From Clostridia bacterium (GTDB lineage Bacteria; Bacillota; Clostridia; TANB77; CAG-508): 34,594 nucleotides of DNA. Positions within the stretch are counted from its first letter, which is position 1. The number at the start of each line of letters is the position of its first letter. The stretch lies in assembly GCA_017626365.1 (NCBI GenBank), contig JAGAIV010000023.1, positions 1 to 34,594 on the forward strand, in the 5' to 3' direction. The notes beneath the pieces were generated by a model. That model worked only from the letters and a program-made list of their open reading frames with translations, was not told where the DNA came from and did no database searches. The translations under genes and the position numbers were made by a program. Below, piece after piece: positions 21,670 through 29,676 of this stretch.

Positions 21670-21896
21670 AAGAGGGGAATACTGCTATTCCCCTCTATCA
21701 AATATTCTTTGAACTTGAAATGGAAATATGTAATCGTTTTCCAACGGTTGATCCATTTTCAATAAGAAAAGAAAAAATGAGAGAGATTTTTCTATTAGTT
21801 AGAAGATTACGAATTTATGATGAAGCAAATAATCAAAACAATAAAAATAAAAGGAAAAAACAAATAAGAAGACCAGCTAGTGATAGCTGGTTTTAG
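21334..21896 (+). CDS. Tail assembly chaperone GT, -1 frameshift product
   Basis: After a -1 slip at 21660-21666 the frame stays open to TAG at 21894-21896, giving a predicted protein of 187 residues. The added 76 residues (for example YQIFFELEMEICNRFPTVDP and MREIFLLVRRLRIYDEAN) are predicted helical and end in a basic tail, as expected for the T domain that binds the tape measure. An 11-bp hairpin (21671-21681 with 21686-21696, loop CTGC) begins four bases after the heptamer and should stimulate slipping. The T part has no separate start codon with a ribosome binding site. Confidence 0.85.
21660..21696 (+). promoter_or_regulatory. Programmed -1 ribosomal frameshift signal
   Basis: Heptamer A_AAA_AAC in the G reading frame, the stop TAG directly behind, and a perfect 11-bp stem with a 4-base loop beginning at 21671. 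The spacer of four bases is a little short but within reach. Most siphophages make their tail chaperones by such a slip. Confidence 0.88.
21872..21895 (+). terminator. Hairpin between chaperone and tape measure genes
   Basis: ACCAGCTA and TAGCTGGT (21872-21879, 21884-21891) form an 8-bp stem closed by the GNRA-type tetraloop GTGA and followed by a short T run. It lies within the last codons of the T frame. It is probably an attenuator or mRNA-stabilising hairpin, as the T run is short. Confidence 0.5.
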
Positions 21897-21922
21897 TTTG
21901 CTTGATGAAAGGAGGAAAGTAA

Positions 21923-24900
21923 GTGGCAAAAGGAGAAGATATTACAACTCGATATAAATTGGATATATCGGATTTAAAAAAGAATATATCTGAAGCTAAT
22001 AATTATATTAAACTCGCAAATTCCGAATTTAAAAAAGCAAGTTCTGGTATGGATGATTGGACAAAGTCTACAGATGGTTTAAGTGCAAAGTTGAAACAAT
22101 TAAAATCTACGATGGAAGCACAAGTTAGTAAATTGCAATCATATCAAACGCAGTTACAAACTGCACAAAAATATGAAAAGCAGTCTGCTAGTGAAATTGA
22201 AAATTTGAAGAAAAAACTAGAAGATGCAAAAAGAGCCTATGGAGAAAATTCTGATGAAGTTAGAAATTTACAAAGTCAATTGAGTTCCGCAGAACAAGCT
22301 CATTCAAGCATAAAACAACAAATATCGAATTTAACAGTTACTATTAACAATCAAGAGGCTGCGGTAAATAAAATTGAAAAAGAATACAGTAATTATAGTA
22401 CACAATTACAAAATTTACAAAAAGCTGAAGAAAGAGCTAATAGTAGTACAAGTAAATTATCTGACACAATAGACGATCAACAAAAAGCCGTAGATGATAC
22501 AAAAGAGGCATATAAGAATGCGGTACTACAATATGGTAAAAATTCATCAGAAGCCAAAAATTTAGCAAAAGAAATTAAAACATTATCAGGTGATTTAAAT
22601 GATAATAAAAACAAAATGCAGGAACTTGATAGTGCTGCTGATAAATTAGATAAAAGTATCGATAGTGCTGGGAAATCAGCAGATGATGCTTCAAATGGTG
22701 GTTTTACAGTTCTTAAAGGAGCATTAGCAAATTTAGCAGCAGATGCGGTTGAAGGGTGCATAAATGGGATTTTGAAATTAGGTGGTGCTTTACTTAATGC
22801 TGGTAAACAGGCAATAGCTAGTTATTCTGATTATGAGCAATTAGTTGGTGGTGTTGAAACATTATTTAAGGACAGCTCAGGCATTGTAGAAAATTATGCT
22901 AATAATGCATATAAAACTGCTGGGCTTTCTGCAAATGAATATATGGACACTGTAACTTCATTTTCTGCATCATTATTACAAAGTTTAAATGGTGATACTG
23001 CAAAATCAGCAGAAGTAGCTGATAAAGCAATTACAGATATGTCTGACAATGCAAATAAAATGGGTACATCAATGGAATCTATACAAAATGCATATCAAGG
23101 TTTTGCAAAACAAAACTATACAATGCTTGATAATTTGAAGCTTGGATATGGTGGAACTAAAAGTGAAATGGAAAGACTTATTGGAGATGCTAACAAATTA
23201 GCAAAAGCACAAGGACAAGCTGGAAATTTGACAATTGAAAGTTATGCTGATGTTGTTGAAGCTATACATTTGGTTCAAGATAATATGGGCATAACAGGAA
23301 CTACTGCAAAAGAAGCAAGTACAACAATTCAAGGATCTATTGGAGCAATGAAGTCTGCATGGAGTAATTTATTAACTGGCATGGCAGATGAAAATGCAAA
23401 TTTTGATACTTTAATGGAAAATTTAATAGATAGTATAGGAACTGTTATTCAAAATATAGTTCCAAAAGTAAAAATTGTAATTGATAGTATTATATCATTA
23501 CTCATCGAGTTATTCCCACAAATTGTTGATTTAATAACAGAACTATTACCTGATGTAATGGATGGAATGAATAAATTACTACAGGGAATAATTGAAGCTT
23601 TACCAACGGTTGTTGATGCAATAATTGGTATTATACCTCAAATAATAGATGTTTTGCAGATGGCAATTCCACAATTACTTCAAGCAGGAGTTCAAATTAT
23701 TATAAGTCTTGTAAATGGATTAACAGATGCAATTCCAAACCTAGTTATTGCATTAGTACAAGTTGTAAATCAGATTATTGGAGTATTGGTTGACAGTTTG
23801 CCAGATCTTATCGATGCAGCCTTTAGTTTCTTTATGGGAATTATTGAAGCAATCCCTGAGATAATATCTGCATTAACAGAAAATCTTGATGAAATAATAA
23901 ATACTATTTTATATGGATTAACAGATGCAATTCCAAGATTGATAGAAGGAGCAGTACAATTATTAAATTCAATAGTTGAAGCTATACCACTTATAATTCC
24001 TGCGTTAGTAGATGCAATTCCAACAATAATAAATACTATTATTACTGGCTTAGTTGAAAATTTACCAATTGTATTACAAGGAGCAGTGCAATTGTTAATG
24101 GCTATTATTCAAGCAATACCATTGATTATACAAGCACTTATTCCTCAAATACCAACTATTGTTACTACTATAATTAATGTTTTAATACAAAATATACCAG
24201 TATTACTACAAGGTGCAATTCAATTATTTATGGCATTAGTTCAAGCAATACCAACTATATGCTTGGAATTATTAAAGGCGTTGCCACAGATAATTAGTTC
24301 TATATTCCAAGGATTAGCACAATTACCTGAACAATTAGGATCATTTTTTCAAGGTGCTTGGCAAGGAATACAAAATGTATTTTCTAATGTAGGAGGATGG
24401 TTTGGAGATAGATTTAGAGAAGCTTGGAATAATATTACTGGTATTTTTAGCAATATTGGTAATTTTTTCGGAGGATTATGGAATACAATAAGTGATAAAT
24501 TTTCAAACATTGGAACTAATATAGGAAATGCAATTAGTGGAGCTGTTAAATCAGGTATTAATGGATTATTAGGAATGATAGAAAACACAGTAAATGGATT
24601 TATTAATATGATTAACGGTGCGATAGGAATAATCAATGCAATTCCAGGTGTAAATATATCAAGAATCAATACATTAAATATACCAAAATTATATAGAGGT
24701 GGGGTATTAGAAAAAGGACAAGTTGGTTTACTTGAAGGAAATGGAGCAGAAGCGGTTGTTCCTCTTGAAAGAAATAAAGGCTGGATAAAAGCTGTTGCAA
24801 ATGATATGAAAGAAGAAATGAAAAACAATGCTTCTAATATTAACAATATATCTAATTCAACATCTAATGTTAATAATTTTACTCAAGTAATAAATGCTCC

Positions 24901-24967
24901 AAAACAACCATCTAGACTAGAATTATATAGGCAGACAAGGAATTTATTAAATCTAGTAAATGCATAG
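21923..24967 (+). CDS. Tape measure protein
   Basis: The 1014-residue protein sets tail length and aids DNA passage through the cell envelope. GTG 21923 follows AAAGGAGG. Residues 1-260 form long coiled coils (for example LKQLKSTMEAQVSKLQSYQT). About 295-500 is the conserved tape measure core (YSDYEQLVGGVETLFKDSSG). About 525-830 has repeated hydrophobic amphipathic segments with the words LPTVVDAI, IPQIIDVL and LTDAIPNL, which suggest membrane interaction. The C-terminus has LYRGGVLEKGQVGLLEGNG, common in clostridial tape measures. With about 1.5 Angstrom per residue, a tail near 150 nm is expected (general rule). Confidence 0.96.
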   Translation: MAKGEDITTRYKLDISDLKKNISEANNYIKLANSEFKKASSGMDDWTKSTDGLSAKLKQLKSTMEAQVSKLQSYQTQLQTAQKYEKQSASEIENLKKKLEDAKRAYGENSDEVRNLQSQLSSAEQAHSSIKQQISNLTVTINNQEAAVNKIEKEYSNYSTQLQNLQKAEERANSSTSKLSDTIDDQQKAVDDTKEAYKNAVLQYGKNSSEAKNLAKEIKTLSGDLNDNKNKMQELDSAADKLDKSIDSAGKSADDASNGGFTVLKGALANLAADAVEGCINGILKLGGALLNAGKQAIASYSDYEQLVGGVETLFKDSSGIVENYANNAYKTAGLSANEYMDTVTSFSASLLQSLNGDTAKSAEVADKAITDMSDNANKMGTSMESIQNAYQGFAKQNYTMLDNLKLGYGGTKSEMERLIGDANKLAKAQGQAGNLTIESYADVVEAIHLVQDNMGITGTTAKEASTTIQGSIGAMKSAWSNLLTGMADENANFDTLMENLIDSIGTVIQNIVPKVKIVIDSIISLLIELFPQIVDLITELLPDVMDGMNKLLQGIIEALPTVVDAIIGIIPQIIDVLQMAIPQLLQAGVQIIISLVNGLTDAIPNLVIALVQVVNQIIGVLVDSLPDLIDAAFSFFMGIIEAIPEIISALTENLDEIINTILYGLTDAIPRLIEGAVQLLNSIVEAIPLIIPALVDAIPTIINTIITGLVENLPIVLQGAVQLLMAIIQAIPLIIQALIPQIPTIVTTIINVLIQNIPVLLQGAIQLFMALVQAIPTICLELLKALPQIISSIFQGLAQLPEQLGSFFQGAWQGIQNVFSNVGGWFGDRFREAWNNITGIFSNIGNFFGGLWNTISDKFSNIGTNIGNAISGAVKSGINGLLGMIENTVNGFINMINGAIGIINAIPGVNISRINTLNIPKLYRGGVLEKGQVGLLEGNGAEAVVPLERNKGWIKAVANDMKEEMKNNASNINNISNSTSNVNNFTQVINAPKQPSRLELYRQTRNLLNLVNA

Positions 24968-24981
24968 GAGGGAAATCAAAA

Positions 24982-25842
24982 ATGTTTACTTTAAAAGTTG
25001 AAAATATTAAAGGAGCAGTCCTTGAATTAACAGATAACGAAGAAGATTATCAAATAGCAAATATAGAAGGAATAACCCCTCCAAATGCTAATATAAATAC
25101 TTCAACCTATGCAAATGGAGATGGTTCTGCCTTTAATAGTTCAAAAATTCCCAATAGGGAAATTGTTATTACAGTATATATAAATGGAGATGTTTCTCAA
25201 AATAGATTAAAACTTTATAAATATTTTAGAAATAAACAATGGTGTAAAATTTATTATGAAGATGATAACAGAAATGTTTTTATAGAAGGATATGTGCAAA
25301 CTTTTGAAGTTCCAATATTCGTTCAAAAACAAGTTGCACAGATTTCTATTTTATGTCCTGATCCATATTTTAAAGATATTAATACCATAGTTCAAAGTAT
25401 TTCAAAAACAATAAAAAAATTCTCTTTCCCATTTTCTATAAATAGTAATCAACCTATTGCAATTTCTTCTGTTGATCTTGAAAAAGTAACAAATGTTATA
25501 AATGATAGTGAAAGTGAAACAGGTTTAATTATTAATGTTGGATTTATGGGAATAGTAAATAAATTAGAAATTCGTAATATTGAAACAGGAGAAAATTTTA
25601 TAATTGATTATGAATTTATAAAAAATGATAAATTAATAATTAATTGTAATAGAGGAAAAAAATCGGTAATTTTAACTAGAGAAGCGGTTGAATACAACTT
25701 AATTCCACAAGTTAGAAGTGAATCAACATTTTTTCAATTGGGAATTGGAGATAATAGATTTAGCTTTTTGGCTGATGATGGAGAAAAGGATATGTTAGTG
25801 GACATTAGTTTTAAATATTATCGTGTATATTTAGGAGTATAG
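24982..25842 (+). CDS. Distal tail protein (Dit-like)
   Basis: The 286-residue protein lies directly after the tape measure gene, where the distal tail protein that forms the hub at the tail tip is encoded. Matching segments include YQIANIEGITPPNANINTST, IVITVYINGDVSQNRLKLYK, and FVQKQVAQISILCPDPYFKD, typical of the phage tail family with an N-terminal belt domain and a C-terminal galectin-like part. AGGAGGG precedes the ATG. A GAAGCGG word lies at 25681. Confidence 0.88.
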   Translation: MFTLKVENIKGAVLELTDNEEDYQIANIEGITPPNANINTSTYANGDGSAFNSSKIPNREIVITVYINGDVSQNRLKLYKYFRNKQWCKIYYEDDNRNVFIEGYVQTFEVPIFVQKQVAQISILCPDPYFKDINTIVQSISKTIKKFSFPFSINSNQPIAISSVDLEKVTNVINDSESETGLIINVGFMGIVNKLEIRNIETGENFIIDYEFIKNDKLIINCNRGKKSVILTREAVEYNLIPQVRSESTFFQLGIGDNRFSFLADDGEKDMLVDISFKYYRVYLGV

Positions 25843-25848
25843 AATTAT

Positions 25849-27009
25849 ATGGATGAACTATATTTATTAGATAAAAATTTAATTAAAAAGTACATAATAG
25901 ATGTGTATTCAAGTGTTTTATGGGTTCCTAGATATAATGAATTGGGAGACTGTGAACTTGTTATTTCTGCATCCATTGAAAATATCAAAAAAATAAAAGA
26001 ATGTAAATATATTGCTAGGAAAAATGACGATATGGCTTGTGAAATAACAAAAATTGAAATAAAAACTGATGAAGAAAATGGAGATCAATTAATTATAACA
26101 GGTACAGATATAAAAAACATACTAAATTCAAGAATAGTAGCAAAGCAAACAAATTTCAATGGATTAGTTGAAGATTATATAAGAACTTTAATTACGGATT
26201 CTATAATAAATCCTTCAAATAAAGAAAGAAAAATAGAAAACTTTATATTAGCAGATAAAGTGGGATTTAAAGAAACAATAAGAGAACAAGTTACTTATGA
26301 TTGTGTAGGTACCAAAATTCAAGAATTATGTCAGAATTACGAATGGGGATATAAAGTTGTTATAAAAGATAAAAAATTTGTATTTTCTTTATATAAAGGA
26401 AAAGATAGAAGTGATTATGTTCAATTTTCACAAAACTATGACAATATATCTACAACAGATTATACCAAAGATGATAGTAATATAAAAAATATTGCTATTG
26501 TTGCAGGAGAAGGAGAAGGAATAGAAAGAAAAACTGTCACAATTGGTAGTGGAACAGGAATTAATAGACATGAATTATACGTAGATGCAAGAGATGTTTC
26601 AAGTTCAATTGATTATGATGAATTATTAAGCAATTACCCTAAAGGTAATGAAAAGAATATAAATGGTACAATATATTATCAAGTAAACGGAACTAATATC
26701 GCTACCTTAACCAAAAACGATGATGGCGAAGTTACTGAAGTAATATTATGTAATAATATTTATATTGAAAACTTAAAAAGCGTTGGATATGAAAAAATGT
26801 CTGAATATAAATCAATTACATCTTTTACAGGAGAGGTTATTATAGGAGCTAATTATACATATAAAGATGATTATAATTTAGGGGACATTGTAAATATCGT
26901 AAATGAATATGGAATTTCAATTAATGTTAGGATATCTGAAATATTAGAGAGTATAGATGATAACGGATATAAAATGGAACCTACATTTCAAAATATAAAA
27001 GATGAATAG
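25849..27009 (+). CDS. Tail-associated baseplate protein, ReqiPepy6 Gp37-like
   Basis: The 386-residue protein resembles Gp37-like tail proteins of siphophages (LLDKNLIKKYIIDVYSSVLW near the start, then YNELGDCELVISASIENIKK). It is in the position of the tail-associated (Tal/gp27-like) hub protein after Dit. Later motifs, TIGSGTGINRHELYVDARDV and SFTGEVIIGANYTYKDDYNL with DIVNIVNEYG, are typical of the C-terminal beta domain. No peptidase domain is visible. It starts seven bases after the Dit stop. Confidence 0.82.
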   Translation: MDELYLLDKNLIKKYIIDVYSSVLWVPRYNELGDCELVISASIENIKKIKECKYIARKNDDMACEITKIEIKTDEENGDQLIITGTDIKNILNSRIVAKQTNFNGLVEDYIRTLITDSIINPSNKERKIENFILADKVGFKETIREQVTYDCVGTKIQELCQNYEWGYKVVIKDKKFVFSLYKGKDRSDYVQFSQNYDNISTTDYTKDDSNIKNIAIVAGEGEGIERKTVTIGSGTGINRHELYVDARDVSSSIDYDELLSNYPKGNEKNINGTIYYQVNGTNIATLTKNDDGEVTEVILCNNIYIENLKSVGYEKMSEYKSITSFTGEVIIGANYTYKDDYNLGDIVNIVNEYGISINVRISEILESIDDNGYKMEPTFQNIKDE

Positions 27010-27018
27010 GAGGCAAAA

Positions 27019-27885
27019 ATGGAAAACGATGTAAAATTTGAAGTAACTGCTGGTTTTTTTGATGCCATAAATAATGATCGTGTCTATTCTGCAGATGATA
27101 TGAATAGACCATATAGAAAATTAATAAGTAATGGTGTTTTTGCAACTCCCAAAGGTGAACCTTCCGATTTTTTGCAAGTTTTTTCTGCAAATAATGGAAT
27201 GAATATTATAGTTTCAGCAGGTTATGCACTAATTGGGGATAAGTGGTTTGAGAATCCAAGCGATTTGACAATAACTACAACACAAAATTCTGACGTATTA
27301 ACGAGAATAGATAGTATTATAGCTCAAATGGACAAAACTCAATTAGGAAGGGCAGGAAATATAGTATATAGAAAAGGAACTGCATCAAGTAATCCTGTAC
27401 ATCCATCAATAAATACTGAAGAAAACATCATTGAATTTAGATTAGCTGATATTACGATTAGTCCATCTTGTGTAAAAATCACACAAGACTTAATAAAAGA
27501 CTGCAGAGGTAGTAGTGAATGCCCTTGGGTTACAAGTTTAATATATCAAGTTGATACTTCAACATTATATGCACAATGGCAAGAAGCTTATAAGAAATAT
27601 TATGAAGATCAAGAAGCGGAACACGATAAGTATTTCGCAGATTTTAAAACAATGATGTCTGATTTCTTTAATGAAGAAGAAAATACTTTTAATTTATGGT
27701 TTGAAAAAATGAAAGGACAATTAAGTGAAGATGCAGCAGGAAAAATACAATTAGAAATAGATAATTTAACTACTATTTTAAATGAAACAAAAGAAAATTT
27801 AGAAGATGCAATTTCGCCAATTATAACAGAAGATGGATATTATATTGCAACAGAAGATAATACAAGATTAGTAGTTGGAATGTAA
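27019..27885 (+). CDS. Baseplate / tail fibre base protein
   Basis: The 288-residue protein begins with FEVTAGFFDAINNDRVYSAD, a beta domain found at the start of tail proteins in gut Bacillota phages, followed by VDTSTLYAQWQEAYKKYYED and a long helical stretch (about residues 185-265). The C-terminus ends in a small beta part (EDGYYIATEDNTRLVVGM). It probably links the tail tip to the variable receptor-binding protein encoded next. AGGAGG precedes the ATG; a GAAGCGG word lies at 27613. Exact role is inferred. Confidence 0.7.
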   Translation: MENDVKFEVTAGFFDAINNDRVYSADDMNRPYRKLISNGVFATPKGEPSDFLQVFSANNGMNIIVSAGYALIGDKWFENPSDLTITTTQNSDVLTRIDSIIAQMDKTQLGRAGNIVYRKGTASSNPVHPSINTEENIIEFRLADITISPSCVKITQDLIKDCRGSSECPWVTSLIYQVDTSTLYAQWQEAYKKYYEDQEAEHDKYFADFKTMMSDFFNEEENTFNLWFEKMKGQLSEDAAGKIQLEIDNLTTILNETKENLEDAISPIITEDGYYIATEDNTRLVVGM

Positions 27886-27908
27886 AAAATAAGGAGGATT
27901 TTACAATT

Positions 27909-28769
27909 ATGGGAATTAAAAAAATTTCAGAACTTGAAGAATTAAAAAATCTTCAAACAACAGATATATTACCTGTCGTTGATGTGGAAAATGGAACAAC
28001 TAAAAAAGTTAAAATTTCCACATTACTTACTGCACTTGTAGAAAAAAATGCAGGTGCACATAATAGTATTTATAGAGGAAAAGATATTACTGATTTATTT
28101 TATGATGGGACATTAAGCAAACAAATTGCAGCAGGAACATTTGATGATATATTCGTTGGAGATTATATCATAGGAAAAACAAGTAAAAGAAAATATTTAG
28201 TTGCAGATATTAACTATAGATTACACATGGGAGATACAGAATGCACAAAACCTCATGTTTTGATGATACCGGAAAGAATAATGGGAACAGCTCAAATGAA
28301 TGCTAGCAATATAACTGATGGAGCTTATATTGGTAGTGCAATGTATAAAAATAATTTAGCACAATTTAAAACAGTAATAAAAAATGATTTTGAAGCAAGT
28401 CATATATTGAAACATAGAAATCATTTACAAAATGCAGTTTCTAATGGATATGAAACAGGTGGAACATGGTACGATTCAGATATAGAATTAATGAATGAAA
28501 TAATGGTTTATGGTTGTCAAATATTTAAAAATGCAATGAGTGGAACCAATGTCCCTAATAATTACCAAATAGACAATTCACAGTTGTCATTATTCAGATT
28601 AAGACATGATTCAATAGTTGCTAGAAATGATGCAGGAGATAGATATTGGTACTGGTTAAGAGATGTCGTTTCTTCTGCGAATTTCGCTCTTGTCAACGCC
28701 AATGGCGCTGCTAGCGGTAACGGAGCTTCGGGCGCTGGCGGTGTTCGTCCGGCTTTCCTAATCGTGTAA
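27909..28769 (+). CDS. DGR variable protein, C-type lectin-like receptor-binding tail protein
   Basis: This 286-residue protein is the target of the adjacent diversity-generating retroelement. The N-terminal 40 residues (ISELEELKNLQTTDILPVVD) are a short attachment domain found on phage tail tips. The rest contains segments such as GGTWYDSDIELMNEIMVYGC and SQLSLFRLRHDSIVARND. It ends in a C-type-lectin-fold signature, YWYWLRDVVSSANFA...GGVRPAFLIV. Residues 261-282 are encoded by the variable repeat; eight of them (261, 264, 267, 269, 270, 275, 277, 282) differ from the template, mostly where the template has Asn codons. As in Bordetella phage Mtd, such proteins bind cell-surface receptors, so variation should change host range. 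Confidence 0.93.
   Translation: MGIKKISELEELKNLQTTDILPVVDVENGTTKKVKISTLLTALVEKNAGAHNSIYRGKDITDLFYDGTLSKQIAAGTFDDIFVGDYIIGKTSKRKYLVADINYRLHMGDTECTKPHVLMIPERIMGTAQMNASNITDGAYIGSAMYKNNLAQFKTVIKNDFEASHILKHRNHLQNAVSNGYETGGTWYDSDIELMNEIMVYGCQIFKNAMSGTNVPNNYQIDNSQLSLFRLRHDSIVARNDAGDRYWYWLRDVVSSANFALVNANGAASGNGASGAGGVRPAFLIV
28663..28758 (+). repeat. DGR variable repeat (VR)
   Basis: The 96 bases align without gaps to the template repeat at 29434-29529 (offset 771). Fifteen positions differ: 28689, 28690, 28698, 28699, 28707, 28708, 28714, 28716, 28717, 28731, 28732, 28737, 28738, 28753 and 28758. At every one the template has A; the VR has G nine times, C five times and T once. Eleven other template As are unchanged. 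The first non-A mismatch is 28759. The shared stretch CGGTGTTCGTCCGG (28739-28752) marks the G+C-rich 3' end where homing starts. Confidence 0.96.
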
Positions 28770-28779
28770 TCAGGCATCG

Positions 28780-28800
28780 GACAGGGCTTTATGCCCTGTC
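28780..28800 (+). promoter_or_regulatory. DGR target hairpin/cruciform behind VR
   Basis: GACAGGGC (28780-28787) and GCCCTGTC (28793-28800) form a perfect 8-bp stem with loop TTTAT, beginning 22 bases after the end of VR and 11 bases after the stop codon. Hairpin/cruciform structures of 7-10 bp at this place promote mutagenic homing in Bordetella phage DGRs. No T run follows (ATATAATATAG), so it is not a usual terminator. There is no copy behind the template repeat. Confidence 0.75.
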
Positions 28801-28847
28801 ATATAATATAGTTAATATTCAAGATAGTTAAAATATTAAAATTAAAG

Positions 28848-28856
28848 TGATATAAT
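28848..28856 (+). promoter_or_regulatory. Putative promoter of the avd-TR-RT unit
   Basis: TGATATAAT (28848-28856) is an extended -10 with a weak -35 (TTAAAA at 28828-28833, 17 bases away), 44 bases before the Avd-like start. It would let avd, template RNA and reverse transcriptase be expressed independently of the tail operon, perhaps also in the lysogen. Confidence 0.4.
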
Positions 28857-28899
28857 TTCTGTTGAAAAAATAGAAAAGGAGAAATAGTATTATTTTGCA

Positions 28900-29412
28900 A
28901 TGTCAGAGATAAAGAAAAGTGAAAGAAAAGAATCAAAATTACAAACAATTCATAATGCATATATGATAAGAATGGCAGTAACAAATTTAGCAGAAAATAA
29001 TTTTTATATAACATTTTCAAAAATAGAAGAAAAAATAAACAATAGAATAAAAGGACTTGATGAAAAGGAACAAATAAGAATAAAAGAAAATATGTATAAA
29101 TTTTATAGAAATCAAATAAATAGAGTATCAAACAATGTAGTAGAATTAGCAACAGGAATAAGTAGACATTTAAGAATTGCAAACACAATATTTCCAACAT
29201 ATATGTCTGAATTTGAAGAACGACGCCTAGAAATGGATAGAGCAATGGCTTGTTGTAATGCGCTTCAAGATGAACTACAATATGCAGGAGAATACTTATA
29301 TGCTGATTTGAATAAATATGTAAATTTGGTTTTAGAAATTCAAAAAGAATTTAATATGATAAAATCACTTCGACAAACTGACAATAGGTTTTTAAAAAAT
29401 ATAAAAAAATAA
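28900..29412 (+). CDS. avd: Avd-like DGR accessory protein
   Basis: The 170-residue protein is basic and all-helical, lying between the variable protein gene and the template repeat, the standard place of Avd. Avd is a four-helix bundle forming a barrel-shaped pentamer that binds the reverse transcriptase and template RNA. Here four long helices can be drawn (about residues 15-50, 55-85, 95-135 and 137-165; for example NNRIKGLDEKEQIRIKENMY and MDRAMACCNALQDELQYAGE). It is longer than the 128-residue Bordetella Avd. The ATG lies 18 bases from AAAAGGAG, an unusually long gap, which may keep translation low. Sequence identity to known Avd cannot be measured here. Confidence 0.82.
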   Translation: MSEIKKSERKESKLQTIHNAYMIRMAVTNLAENNFYITFSKIEEKINNRIKGLDEKEQIRIKENMYKFYRNQINRVSNNVVELATGISRHLRIANTIFPTYMSEFEERRLEMDRAMACCNALQDELQYAGEYLYADLNKYVNLVLEIQKEFNMIKSLRQTDNRFLKNIKK

Positions 29413-29433
29413 TAATTAGTGGGTAATCTTTGT

Positions 29434-29529
29434 ATGTCGTTTCTTCTGCGAATTTCGCTAATGTCAACAACAATGGCAATGCTAACAATAACGGAGCTTC
29501 GAACGCTAACGGTGTTCGTCCGGATTTCA
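29434..29529 (+). repeat. DGR template repeat (TR), in the non-coding template RNA region
   Basis: This copy is the unmutated template. In the VR reading frame it reads with eleven AAY (Asn) codons, against four in VR. Asn AAY codons allow wide amino-acid change without making stop codons, the known DGR design. It lies in a 264-base gap (29413-29676) without a protein gene, whose transcript should serve as the reverse transcriptase template. Downstream (29530-29676) are purine-rich blocks that could bind reverse transcriptase and Avd. The G+C content is clearly higher than in the surrounding phage DNA. Confidence 0.95.
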
Positions 29530-29676
29530 CAACTCATACAATTTTTTATATAGACTAGATTCTATCGTATGGATATGGGAAAAGGAAAGGAAAGATTATC
29601 CCTTCAATAGCAGAATTGATAAATACTAATCATTATGTATTTGGTTACGACCAGTAATACTATTAAAGTGATTTTT

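Noticed and set aside
22477..24846. Long minus-strand frames inside the tape measure gene
   Set aside because: They are mirror frames of a repetitive A+T-rich coding region, without ribosome binding sites or recognisable domains.
27019..27885. Second DGR target in the neighbouring baseplate gene
   Set aside because: No stretch resembling the template repeat occurs in it; the TR matches only the end of the 27909 gene.
28780..28800. Ordinary rho-independent terminator of the tail gene
   Set aside because: The 8-bp stem lacks a T run; position behind VR fits a DGR target structure better. A terminator role is not fully excluded.
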